This document shows, piece by piece, positions 45,754 through 53,303 of a stretch of DNA of 64,000 nt. Position numbers and translations under genes: made by a program. This stretch comes from Rhodanobacter sp. Soil772. Lineage in GTDB: Bacteria; Pseudomonadota; Gammaproteobacteria; Xanthomonadales; Rhodanobacteraceae. The stretch covers positions 1,355 through 65,354 of the forward strand of contig NZ_LMSK01000001.1 in NCBI RefSeq assembly GCF_001428385.1, in the 5' to 3' direction. Each line of letters begins with the position of its first letter. Within the stretch, counting starts at the first letter, position 1. The notes beneath the pieces are model-generated. The model searched no databases. It was not told the DNA's origin and saw only the letters and a list, made by a program, of their open reading frames with translations.

Positions 45754-46404
45754 CTAAGCCTCATATTGCTCCATGAACTGCGGAAGGTACAATAAAAGAC
45801 TCCGGACGCTTTCAGCCGATACTTCGTGCCACTGTGCGTGCAAGGCCGAATTGCGAAAGTCTTTAAACCCAAGAAGAATACCTTTTGTTGCTTTAGTGAT
45901 GGCGCCGGCCTTGAATAGCTCCACGACAACGACGCTAAATTCTTGATTGAGCACCGTAGTAAGTTCGTGCTTTTCCGCAAGGCGCTTCGCTGAATCCTCA
46001 AGAACGGCAGCACCCAGGACCGCTGCCACCTCTGTACCGCCGTTGTCGAGCGCCTGGCTTGCGGCACTGATAAAATCCGACTTGATATCGAGCAGTACTT
46101 GAGTTCGTAGCTCTGCTAGGAGACCGTGCCTCAGCGCTTCCAATGTGCCATGAAGAATTCCTTCGGCAGATTGAAGATGAAATAGGGTTTCCTGCGAGAC
46201 AGTTCTTGCCAAGCTGCGAGCTTGCACATGGTCCGCGCCATAAATGTAGTTGCCAAGTGCAATACACTCAGTACAGAGTGCTGAAAACGCAACCGTGTCT
46301 CTGAACCTAGAGACAACATTGCTGGAGTGCCACGTGGCGGCCACGGCTGGAAATTTCGTGAGCACGCGCTCTATTTGTGCAATTAATTCTTCAGTAGAAG
46401 CCAC
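45754..46404 (-). CDS. Cassette protein with C-terminal HEPN-like RX4H motif (GTG start)
   Basis: A 216-residue, mostly helical protein. Near the C-terminus LLGFKDFRNSALHAQW contains R-N-S-A-L-H, the RX4H catalytic motif of HEPN ribonucleases, and the helix before it (GTEVAAVLGAAVLEDSAKRLAEKHEL) matches the usual HEPN/DUF4145-type lead-in. It may be an RNase toxin or abortive-infection protein; no antitoxin gene is next to it. The GTG at 46404 is preceded by AAGGGGAA. The stop (TAG) joins directly onto attC site 2. Confidence 0.6.
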   Translation of the reverse strand: MASTEELIAQIERVLTKFPAVAATWHSSNVVSRFRDTVAFSALCTECIALGNYIYGADHVQARSLARTVSQETLFHLQSAEGILHGTLEALRHGLLAELRTQVLLDIKSDFISAASQALDNGGTEVAAVLGAAVLEDSAKRLAEKHELTTVLNQEFSVVVVELFKAGAITKATKGILLGFKDFRNSALHAQWHEVSAESVRSLLLYLPQFMEQYEA

Positions 46405-46417
46405 AAATTCCCCTTCG

Positions 46418-46475
46418 CACTAACGCCTGAAATCAGCGGCGCGCGTAGCGCGTCCGCTGGATTGATTTGTTAGCC
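46418..46475 (-). repeat. attC recombination site 1
   Basis: On the minus strand it runs from GGCTAAC (46475-46469) to GTTAGTG (46424-46418). Between them lie AATCAATCCAGCGG and CCGCTGATTTCAGG, complementary around a GCGCG-rich tip, giving the long imperfect hairpin of attC with unpaired bases. The TAA stop of the upstream cassette gene is inside the first core, as is common. Confidence 0.88.
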
Positions 46476-47294
46476 TTTTTCGAGCGTTGCAAGTAGTTCC
46501 TTCATAGAACGGTCGATCCGCTCGAAATTAGCCTGAGCTTCCGCCTCATAGTCAGATGCTTCTGTTGCCAGCGCAAGCTCACCACGAATTGCGGCGGTAA
46601 GACGCATTTGCAGGGGACCAACCGAGCGCATCTCTTTCAGTAGGGCAATTGTGTATTCGCGCATCGCAAGGTTGCGCTCCTCGAAGCTCTTGATCCTATC
46701 TTCGCTAAGTTGCGTAGCGGCCTGTTGAGAATTGTCGAAGGATCGTTTTAGGGCCTCGAAACGCAACGGATCAGCGGAACCAGACTCATTGAGTTGAGTC
46801 ATTTCCGCTAGCACGCGCACTACTTCTGACTGCTTCTGGTCGTAGAACTCACCTGCGATCTGTATGGATGCTTGCAATGTATGAACCGGAGAGGCCTTAG
46901 CGAGCAGTGAAAAGAGCATCTCGGTGTATCTAGCTGTCAATTCGTTTGCCAGCTTGGCTGTTCCGGACTCCGCAACGAGCTGAAGCTTTATTGACGCCCC
47001 GAAAAAACCTGACAGGCCATCGGCAATATTTTCTTTCGTTGGGTCAAGTTGTGGAATCTTACCGAGGTAGTTGCCGACCTCAGCCATCGTTTCCGCGGCG
47101 CGCAGGTAGACGTCTTTTCGGAGAGAATGTATTCGGTCTTTGTCCTTCTCGGAAGATTCATGCGCCAACGTTTTGATGAGACGGCTCGTGTTACTCCTAT
47201 TTGAAAGCATCACCCCAAAGAAGGTAAGGGCTGATGCCAATATGGCAGCCCAGACAACATTGGGAATCATCGCAACGTAGTTAAGAAGATGCAT
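46470..47294 (-). CDS. Cassette membrane-anchored coiled-coil protein, unknown
   Basis: A 274-residue protein with one N-terminal membrane helix (about residues 10-32, NVVWAAILASALTFFGVML) followed by long helical, charged stretches likely to form coiled coils (SSEKDKDRIHSLRKDVYLRAAETMAEV and the C-terminal EAEAQANFERIDRSMKELLATLEKG). No enzyme motif recognised. It is the first intact gene of the array; the ATG at 47294 lies 4 bp after a GTTAGCC core and has no Shine-Dalgarno sequence. AT-rich relative to the host. Confidence 0.6.
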   Translation of the reverse strand: MHLLNYVAMIPNVVWAAILASALTFFGVMLSNRSNTSRLIKTLAHESSEKDKDRIHSLRKDVYLRAAETMAEVGNYLGKIPQLDPTKENIADGLSGFFGASIKLQLVAESGTAKLANELTARYTEMLFSLLAKASPVHTLQASIQIAGEFYDQKQSEVVRVLAEMTQLNESGSADPLRFEALKRSFDNSQQAATQLSEDRIKSFEERNLAMREYTIALLKEMRSVGPLQMRLTAAIRGELALATEASDYEAEAQANFERIDRSMKELLATLEKG

Positions 47295-47461
47295 AGGAGG
47301 CTAACGCTAAGTAGATTTCAAATCGCAGTGTAATCCTGCAGCCTATCCCGTGTCTGCGGTGTCACTTTTCCAGTCGTCGCTTTTTGAATCAATACCTTGG
47401 CTTGCCATGCGCAGCCTAACGCCGCAGCCTAATCCCGCAGCGTTTCGACGCACCTTTTGCG
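47295..47461 (-). other. Array start: degenerate cassette with 21-codon frame
   Basis: Contains GTTAGCC (47305-47299) and, about 110 bp upstream on the same strand, GTTAGGCTGC (47420-47411), with related AGGCTGC copies at 47434-47424 and 47350-47338. Between the cores an ATG at 47408 opens 21 codons (MASQGIDSKSDDWKSDTADTG) to a TAG at 47343. This has the shape of a tiny or decayed cassette whose attC is no longer recognisable, or of a former attI side. No integrase remnant seen. Confidence 0.4.
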
Positions 47462-48502
47462 TCACTTCGCTTCAACGCCCCGCAAGAACCCGATCAACCC
47501 ATCGAAATACACCTGCTGGTCGTCATACATCGCCATATGGCTCCCCTTCGGGCACAGCAAAAACTGCCCATGCGGCAGTTTCTTCGCCATGCCGGCCATG
47601 TACTTCGGATCCATGGTGTCGTGTTGCGCGCCGATCACCAGGGTGGGGACGGTGATCCGGTGCAGGTCCTTGCTGCGGTCCCAGTTCAGCAGGCGGCCGC
47701 TGGCGCCGAGTTCGCTGGGGCCTTGCATCAAGGCGTAGATCTGCTCGTTGATGTGGCCGAAGGAGCGGGTCACCGGCTCGGGCCATTGCGCCGAGGGCAT
47801 GCGCAGTACGTGCTGCTCGTAGTGCATCGGGGTGAGGATTTGCATGTAGCGCGGGTCGTCGGTGCGGTGTTCGGCTTCCAGCTTCTGCACTTCGGCGAGT
47901 TGTTTCTGATCCATCGCCGGCATCAGCACCTTGTGCGCGTAGTCGTTGTAGGCGGGGATCGAGTCGACCATGTTGGAGATCACCAGGCACTTCAGGTGCT
48001 GCTGGTATTTCAGCGCGTATTCGATGGCCAGCACGCCGCCCCAGGAGTGGCCGAGCAGGCAGAAGTTGTTCTTGTCCAGGTGCAGCGCCTGGCGCACCTG
48101 TTCCACTTCGTCGACGTAGCGGTCGATGGTCCACAGCGCATCGTCTTTCGGTTGGTCGCTGTAGGCCGAGCCGAGCTGGTCGTAGTAGTAGTACTCGATG
48201 CCGGCGCCCGGGAAATAGCTGTCGAATGCCTCGAAGTATTCGTGGGTGGCGCCGGGGCCGCCGTGCAGCAGCAACACCTTCAGCTTCGGGTTGTTGCCCA
48301 CGCGCTTGGTCCAGACGCGGAACGTGCCCTTGGGTGTGGTGATCGGGATCATCTTCACGCCGCCGGCAAGCACGTCGTCGCGGCCGCTGTGGTCGAAGTA
48401 GCCGGCACCGGGCGCGGTGGTGGCGGGCGTGGGGCCGCTGGCCATGGCGGCGGTGGCGGCCAGGGCCAGGCCGGCCAGCAAGGTGGCGATGCAACGCTTC
48501 AT
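47462..48502 (-). CDS. Exported proline iminopeptidase-like alpha/beta hydrolase
   Basis: A 346-residue S33-family hydrolase with a signal peptide (to about residue 21). HGGPGATHEY is the oxyanion region typical of proline iminopeptidases, GHSWGGVLA holds the nucleophile Ser, VIGAQHDTMDP the Asp and CPKGSHMAMYDD the His. It probably removes N-terminal proline or similar residues from peptides in the periplasm. Host-like GC content marks the edge of the cassette array. Confidence 0.86.
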   Translation of the reverse strand: MKRCIATLLAGLALAATAAMASGPTPATTAPGAGYFDHSGRDDVLAGGVKMIPITTPKGTFRVWTKRVGNNPKLKVLLLHGGPGATHEYFEAFDSYFPGAGIEYYYYDQLGSAYSDQPKDDALWTIDRYVDEVEQVRQALHLDKNNFCLLGHSWGGVLAIEYALKYQQHLKCLVISNMVDSIPAYNDYAHKVLMPAMDQKQLAEVQKLEAEHRTDDPRYMQILTPMHYEQHVLRMPSAQWPEPVTRSFGHINEQIYALMQGPSELGASGRLLNWDRSKDLHRITVPTLVIGAQHDTMDPKYMAGMAKKLPHGQFLLCPKGSHMAMYDDQQVYFDGLIGFLRGVEAK

Positions 48503-48598
48503 CGGTATTCCCCCGGTGCAAGATCAGCCCGAACTATGCGGCGCGGTCGCGTTGCCGGCAACCAGCGGGCAGCGCATGCGGCTTCAGTGCGGCACGCG

Positions 48599-49717
48599 TC
48601 AGCGCGGCACGCGGTAGCCGCCGGGCACGCCGTGCGGGCTCAGGGTGATCTGCCACAGCTGGTCGCGGCGGCTGCGGAACACCGCGGCGGAGACGGCGAG
48701 GTAGTAGCGCCACATGCGCCGGAAGCGTTCGTCGTAGCTCGCCGGCAGGCTGGGCCAGGCGGCTTCGACGTTGGCGCGCCAGGCGGTGAGGGTGCGGTCG
48801 TAGTCGGCGCCGAAGTTGTGCCAGTCCTCGACCACGAACAGGTCTTCCAGCGCGGCCGTGACCTGGCTGGCGGCGGGGATCATCGAGTTCGGGAAGATGT
48901 ATTTGTCGATCCACGGATCGGTCTGCGCCGGTGCGCTGTTGCTGCCGATGCAATGCAGCAGCGAAAGGCCGTCGTCCTTCAGGCAGCGCCGCACGGTTTC
49001 GAAATACGCGCGGTAGTTCCTGCCGCCGACGTGCTCGAACATGCCCAGCGAGTACACCGCGTCGAAATGCTCTTCGACGTCGTGGTAGTCCTGCAGGCGG
49101 ATTTCGATCGGCAGCCCGGCGCACAGTTCGCGTGCGTACTCGGCCTGCTCCTGCGACACGGTGATGCCGACGCCCTCGATGCCGTAGTGTTCGGCTGCGT
49201 ATTTCAGCGCCTCGCCCCAGCCGCAGCCGATGTCCAGCACGCGCTGACCGGTCTTCAGCTGCAGCTTGCGGCAGATCAGGTCGAGCTTGGCCGCCTGCGC
49301 GTCATCGAGGTTGTCGGCCTTGGCCCAATAGCCGCAGGAATACACCATGCGCTTGCCCAGCATGGCGTGGAACAGGTCGTTGCCGAGGTCGTAGTGGGCC
49401 TTGCCGATCTCGAATGCGCGCTCGCCGCGCTGCAGGTTGATGAAGCGCGCCTTGAGGTGGGCGAGCAGGGTGTCGAGCGTCTTCAGTTCCTGGTCCAGCC
49501 CGGCGGTGAGCAGGCGGGTGCACATCGCGGGCAGGTCGTCGGCGTCCCACCAGCCGTCCATGTAGGCCTCGCCCAGGCCCAGCGAGCCGTGCGCGAACAC
49601 GCGGGCGTACAGGCGCTCGTCGTGCACGCGCAGGTCGATCGGGGCATCGCCGTCGATGCGGATGCCGGCCTGTTCGAGCAGTTCGCTGGCGCGATTTTTC
49701 AGATCGTCCTGGCTCAT
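48599..49717 (-). CDS. cfa: Cyclopropane-fatty-acyl-phospholipid synthase
   Basis: A 372-residue SAM-dependent enzyme adding a methylene bridge to unsaturated phospholipid acyl chains. GKAHYDLGNDLFHAML, MVYSCGYW, VLDIGCGWGEALKYAAEHYG (SAM site) and FEHVGGRNYRAYF are all family blocks. Only 32 bp separate it from the DUF190 gene on the same strand, so it may be co-transcribed with crcB. It would act on the unsaturated chains made by FabA/FabB. Confidence 0.95.
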   Translation of the reverse strand: MSQDDLKNRASELLEQAGIRIDGDAPIDLRVHDERLYARVFAHGSLGLGEAYMDGWWDADDLPAMCTRLLTAGLDQELKTLDTLLAHLKARFINLQRGERAFEIGKAHYDLGNDLFHAMLGKRMVYSCGYWAKADNLDDAQAAKLDLICRKLQLKTGQRVLDIGCGWGEALKYAAEHYGIEGVGITVSQEQAEYARELCAGLPIEIRLQDYHDVEEHFDAVYSLGMFEHVGGRNYRAYFETVRRCLKDDGLSLLHCIGSNSAPAQTDPWIDKYIFPNSMIPAASQVTAALEDLFVVEDWHNFGADYDRTLTAWRANVEAAWPSLPASYDERFRRMWRYYLAVSAAVFRSRRDQLWQITLSPHGVPGGYRVPR

Positions 49718-49749
49718 GCGTGGCCTCGTCGTGGGTGGAATCGTGGCGG

Positions 49750-50088
49750 TCAGTCGCCGCCGAGTACCGCAAAGCTTGCCGGCGAACGTGCATACGTCAC
49801 GTCGACGCCGGCGTTGCGCACCAGTTGCAGCAGCAGATCGGCCTGTTCCTCGCGCAGCAGGAATTCCACTTTCACCGGCAGGTCGTCGGCGAGCTCGAAG
49901 AACTGTTCCTCGTGCAGCACGCCGTGCCGGCCGAAGCCGGCGATCGCGCGGAACACCGAACCGCCGCCCAGGCCGTGCGCCTTGGCCTGTTCCAGCAGCC
50001 ACTCGGACAGCAGCATGCCGTCGTGTTTCGCGCGCGAGTGGCAGTAGAAGTACAGGTGCACGCCGTGTTGCAGGGTTTCCTGGTTCAT
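49750..50088 (-). CDS. DUF190 family protein (CrcB-associated)
   Basis: A 112-residue PII-like small protein; GGGSVFRAIAGFGRHGVLH is the DUF190 signature, with SEWLLEQAKAHGL before it and LPVKVEFLL after it. DUF190 genes accompany crcB in many bacteria, as here (13 bp from the crcB stop), and are thought to modulate ion channels. Normal length, clear start. Confidence 0.88.
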   Translation of the reverse strand: MNQETLQHGVHLYFYCHSRAKHDGMLLSEWLLEQAKAHGLGGGSVFRAIAGFGRHGVLHEEQFFELADDLPVKVEFLLREEQADLLLQLVRNAGVDVTYARSPASFAVLGGD

Positions 50089-50101
50089 GCGCTGCTCCCG
50101 T

Positions 50102-50488
50102 TCAATGCCGCAGCAGGCTGCGGGTGAGAGCGATGCCGAGCACGGTCATCGCCAGCGAGCCGGCCAGGTGCGCCGCCACGTGGCCGCTGAACCACAGGTA
50201 CTGCTGGCGCAGCAGCAGGGTGGCCGACTCGGCCGAGAAGGTGGAGAACGTGGTGAGGCCGCCGAGGAAACCGGTGAACACGAACAGCCGCAGCGCCGGC
50301 GACAGTGCCTGGAAATGATCGAACAGGCCCATCACGCAGCCCATCAGCAGGCCGCCGACGAGGTTCGCCGCCAGCGTGCCCAGCGGCAGGGTGGGAAACA
50401 GCGGGTTGAGCAGGATGCCCAGCCCCCAGCGCAGCCAGCAGCCCAGGGCGCCGCCGACGCCGATTGCCACAAATCCGTTCCAGCCCAC
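50102..50488 (-). CDS. crcB: Fluoride ion channel CrcB/Fluc (GTG start)
   Basis: A 128-residue four-helix membrane protein that exports fluoride. IGVGGALGCWLRW, LGTLAANLVGGLLMG and GFLGGLTTFSTFSAES (with the fluoride-track Thr/Ser) are the family signatures. The GTG at 50488 is chosen because AGGAGG lies seven bases upstream and the first helix begins right after; the frame is open to 50746 through the riboswitch. A fluoride riboswitch precedes it. Confidence 0.93.
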   Translation of the reverse strand: MGWNGFVAIGVGGALGCWLRWGLGILLNPLFPTLPLGTLAANLVGGLLMGCVMGLFDHFQALSPALRLFVFTGFLGGLTTFSTFSAESATLLLRQQYLWFSGHVAAHLAGSLAMTVLGIALTRSLLRH

Positions 50489-50555
50489 GTGCGCGCCTCC
50501 TGACAATGAAAGTGTCCGGTTGCCGCGGGCAGGCGCGCCTGCACCGCCGGAAACC

Positions 50556-50653
50556 GGGGGAGCAGGCATCATCAACTTCAACGCGGGATCACGAGAAGCG
50601 GTTTGTCCCGGTGTGCCCGCAGGCTCCGGAACGGGAGGCATGCCATCTCCCGC
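50556..50653 (-). promoter_or_regulatory. Fluoride (crcB-type) riboswitch
   Basis: On the minus strand, stem CGGGA/TCCCG (50652-50648 with 50636-50632) closes a loop reading GATGGCATGCC. Loop bases GGCAT (50644-50640) can pair with ATGCC (50569-50565) in the 3' segment TGATGATGCCTGCTC, which is the conserved fluoride-riboswitch pseudoknot. Downstream, a GCGCGCCT copy (50538-50531) is complementary to the AGGCGCGC that carries part of the crcB ribosome site (50498-50491), giving a plausible switch. Confidence 0.8.
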
Positions 50654-50736
50654 GCGGCCAATCCTAGTTGATCCGGCGGTCCCGCCGTCAAGGGTGGCCG
50701 CTATACTGCACGGCCCCGTCGATGCCCCGTGCCGCC

Positions 50737-52002
50737 ATGAACCCAACCCATCGCACCGTGCGACGCAGCCTGCCGTGGCTGCTGGCCGCGCTGTCGATGA
50801 TCGGGCCGTTCTCGATCGACGCAGTGTTCCCGGCGTTTCCGCTGGTCGGCGCGCGCTTCGACGTGGACGCCGCGGCGCTGCAGCAGCTGATCAGCGTGTA
50901 CCTGGTCACGTATGCCGCGATGAGCCTGTTCCACGGCGCGATCTCCGACGCGATCGGGCGCAAGCCGGTGATCATCGCCGGCATGCTGGTGTATGCGCTG
51001 GCTTCGGTGGGCGCGGCGGTGTCCACCTCGTTCACGATGCTGCTGGCCTGCCGCGGCCTGCAGGGCATGTGCGCCGGCGCCGGACTGGTGGTGGGGCGCG
51101 CGGTGATCCGCGACAGCCTGGAAGGGCCGGCCGCGCAGCGGCTGATGTCGCAGGTGATGATGATCTTCGGAGTGGCGCCGGTGATCGCGCCGATGGTCGG
51201 CGCGCTGCTGCTGCCGCTGGGCAGCTGGCACGGCATCTTCTGGCTGCTGGCGGGCTTCACCGTGCTGCTGGCGCTGGCGTTGCAGCTGTTCCTGGACGAA
51301 ACCCATCCGCCGGCGCGGCGTACGCGATTTGCGCCGCGGCCGCTGCTGGCCGGCTACCTGTCGTTCGGTCGCGACCGGCGGTTCTGGCCGCTGCTGGTGG
51401 CCAGCTCGGTCAACTTCGCCGGGCTGTTCCTGTACATCGCCTCGGCGCCGCACATCGTGCGCGAACTGCTGCAGCTGTCGGCGCAGGGTTTTCCGTGGCT
51501 GTTCCTGCCGGTGGTGACCGGCCTGATCGGCGGCGCCTGGCTGTCCGGGCGGATGGCCGAACGGCGCAGCGCGAAGTTCACGGTGAGCCTGGGTTACGCG
51601 GTGATGCTGCTGGCCTGTGCGGCGCACCTGCTGCTGGCGCTGGCGTTCCCCGCGCCGCGGCTACCATGGTCGATGCTGCCGCTGATCCTGCACGGCATCG
51701 GCGTGCAGCTGGCGTTCCCCACCCTCACGCTGTTGCTGCTGGATCGTTTTCCGCACCATCGCGGCGGGATTTCCTCGGTGCAGGCGTTTGCCAGCCTGCT
51801 GCTGTGCAGCTTCGTGGCCGGGGTGATGTCGCCGCTGCTGTCGGCCAGCATGCTGCATCTGGCGCTGGGCGCGTCGACGCTGACCCTGGTCGGCGTGCTG
51901 GCGTGGTGGTGGTACCACGGCGTGACCCGCCAGCTGGTGCAGCCTGCCGCCGGTGCCGAAGCGGCGGTGGTGATGCAGGCGGAGATCGCCGAACCGCGCT
52001 GA
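50737..52002 (+). CDS. MFS multidrug transporter, Bcr/CflA family
   Basis: A 421-residue drug/proton antiporter with twelve hydrophobic segments. The Bcr/CflA marks are MIGPFSIDAVFPAFPL in helix 1, HGAISDAIGRKPVIIAG (the loop 2-3 motif) and ACRGLQGMCAGAGLVVGRAVIRD. The start is taken at 50737; ATG 50722 would add five residues, and neither has a good ribosome site. A TATACT at 50702-50707 may be the -10 element. Divergent from the fluoride riboswitch. Confidence 0.88.
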   Translation: MNPTHRTVRRSLPWLLAALSMIGPFSIDAVFPAFPLVGARFDVDAAALQQLISVYLVTYAAMSLFHGAISDAIGRKPVIIAGMLVYALASVGAAVSTSFTMLLACRGLQGMCAGAGLVVGRAVIRDSLEGPAAQRLMSQVMMIFGVAPVIAPMVGALLLPLGSWHGIFWLLAGFTVLLALALQLFLDETHPPARRTRFAPRPLLAGYLSFGRDRRFWPLLVASSVNFAGLFLYIASAPHIVRELLQLSAQGFPWLFLPVVTGLIGGAWLSGRMAERRSAKFTVSLGYAVMLLACAAHLLLALAFPAPRLPWSMLPLILHGIGVQLAFPTLTLLLLDRFPHHRGGISSVQAFASLLLCSFVAGVMSPLLSASMLHLALGASTLTLVGVLAWWWYHGVTRQLVQPAAGAEAAVVMQAEIAEPR

Positions 52003-52032
52003 TGGCCGGCGCAGGATCGAGGGTGACGGGAG

Positions 52033-53175
52033 TTACGCCGGCGACCCCGGCTGGGGTGCGGGGTTCTGCACCACGGCATCCGCCGACATCAGCACGGTGG
52101 CGTCGGCCAGCGCCCGCACCAGCGGCGGCGAGCGGTAGCCGGCGTCGGCACGCCAGCGCTGCCACACCGAATCGTCGATCTTTTCGTTGACGCCGGTGCC
52201 CAGCAGGCGGTCGATCGGCGACTTGAATTCCTTGTAGATGCCGCTCATGAATTCCGCGTACGAGTTGCGCGGCACGCCGCTGTCGGCATCGAGCGCGGGA
52301 ACCAGCAGCTTGCTGCAGGTCATGCCGGCGTCGATCGCCTTGCGCTGCAGCCATGCCAGCGGCAGGTCGGGCAGCGGATCGGGCTTGCGCCCGGCGCCGT
52401 CGCAGTCGTTGCCGCCGCCGACGTCGGAGTGCGAACCGATGAACCAGCGCTGCTCGATCTCGATCTGCTCGGACTTCTTCGAGGTGAGGGTTTCGCCGGG
52501 CTTCACCGTGAACGGGTTGCGCGTCCACACCGCGGGCACGAAGTCGGCGCGATGTTCGTCCAGTGCCAGCGCCTGGTACGCGTACTTCACGATCTTGCTG
52601 AGCTCGGTGTCGTGGAACTGGTAGCGCGAGCGGGCGTACGGGAACCACGAGGCGGTGTCAGGAATGCCGAGCGAGCCGACGGTATCCCACACGCCGATGA
52701 AGTGGATGTCGACCTCGATCGAATGGCTGGCGCGAAATTCCACGCCGATCGGGTCGTCGGGTTTGCTTCGGGTGTCGCGGTAGAAATCGTAGGCGGCGGA
52801 GACATCGGCCTTGGCCACGCTGTCGTCGGCGCCGCGCCGAAGCAAGCCGCATTTGCGGATCAGCCCGCCGAGGCTGCGCGCGCTGTAGGCGCCGCGGCTG
52901 AAGCCGAACAGGTAGAGCTGGTCGCCGGGCTGCCAGGTCTCGCACAGCCAGCGGTAGCCATCGATCACGTTGTCGGACAGGCCGTAGCCGAACGCGCCGC
53001 CGAGCAGGTGGGTGATGCCGCGCTTCACGCCGACACCGGGAATGTAGTTGACCAGTTGCAGGCTGCCGTCGGCATCGTGCGGCGCGATCAGCTGGCGCAG
53101 GCGTTCCACGTTGGTGTTCGACTCGGGCTTGTTCCAGGTGCCGTCGAACAGCAGTACCAGCTTGCGTGTGGCCAT
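52033..53175 (-). CDS. DUF2235 (Tle1-like) alpha/beta hydrolase
   Basis: A 380-residue protein opening KLVLLFDGTWN, with the nucleophile elbow LFGFSRGAYSARSLGG (GxSxG) near residue 92, HFIGVWDTVGSLG and WFIGSHSDVGGG, the last two holding Asp and His candidates. The domain is that of the Tle1 phospholipase effectors of type VI secretion, but the gene stands alone with no VgrG, PAAR or immunity gene, so it may act inside the cell. GGAGG precedes the ATG at 53175. Confidence 0.82.
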   Translation of the reverse strand: MATRKLVLLFDGTWNKPESNTNVERLRQLIAPHDADGSLQLVNYIPGVGVKRGITHLLGGAFGYGLSDNVIDGYRWLCETWQPGDQLYLFGFSRGAYSARSLGGLIRKCGLLRRGADDSVAKADVSAAYDFYRDTRSKPDDPIGVEFRASHSIEVDIHFIGVWDTVGSLGIPDTASWFPYARSRYQFHDTELSKIVKYAYQALALDEHRADFVPAVWTRNPFTVKPGETLTSKKSEQIEIEQRWFIGSHSDVGGGNDCDGAGRKPDPLPDLPLAWLQRKAIDAGMTCSKLLVPALDADSGVPRNSYAEFMSGIYKEFKSPIDRLLGTGVNEKIDDSVWQRWRADAGYRSPPLVRALADATVLMSADAVVQNPAPQPGSPA

Positions 53176-53303
53176 GGTTCCCTCCAGCGCGGTGCGTCGG
53201 GTTGCCAGCGGCAACTCTAGGCCGCAACGCGGGAGGGAACCAGTGCCGGACAAGACGCAAGCGGCGTAGGCTGCAGGTTTCGTCATCGTCAGCGGGTGTG
53301 TGG

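Larger units (their letters stand above)
44983..47420 (-). mobile_element. Integron gene-cassette array without integrase (CALIN)
   Basis: About 2.4 kb whose base composition is clearly less GC-rich than both flanks. Three same-strand genes are each followed by an attC-type site (46418-46475, 45697-45753, and a truncated site at 44983-44989). Further GTTAGSC cores stand at 47299-47305 and 47411-47420. Each start codon lies close after a GTTRRRY-type core, as in gene cassettes. No tyrosine integrase is present in the window, so by definition this is a CALIN. Both flanks are ordinary host genes. Confidence 0.8.
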
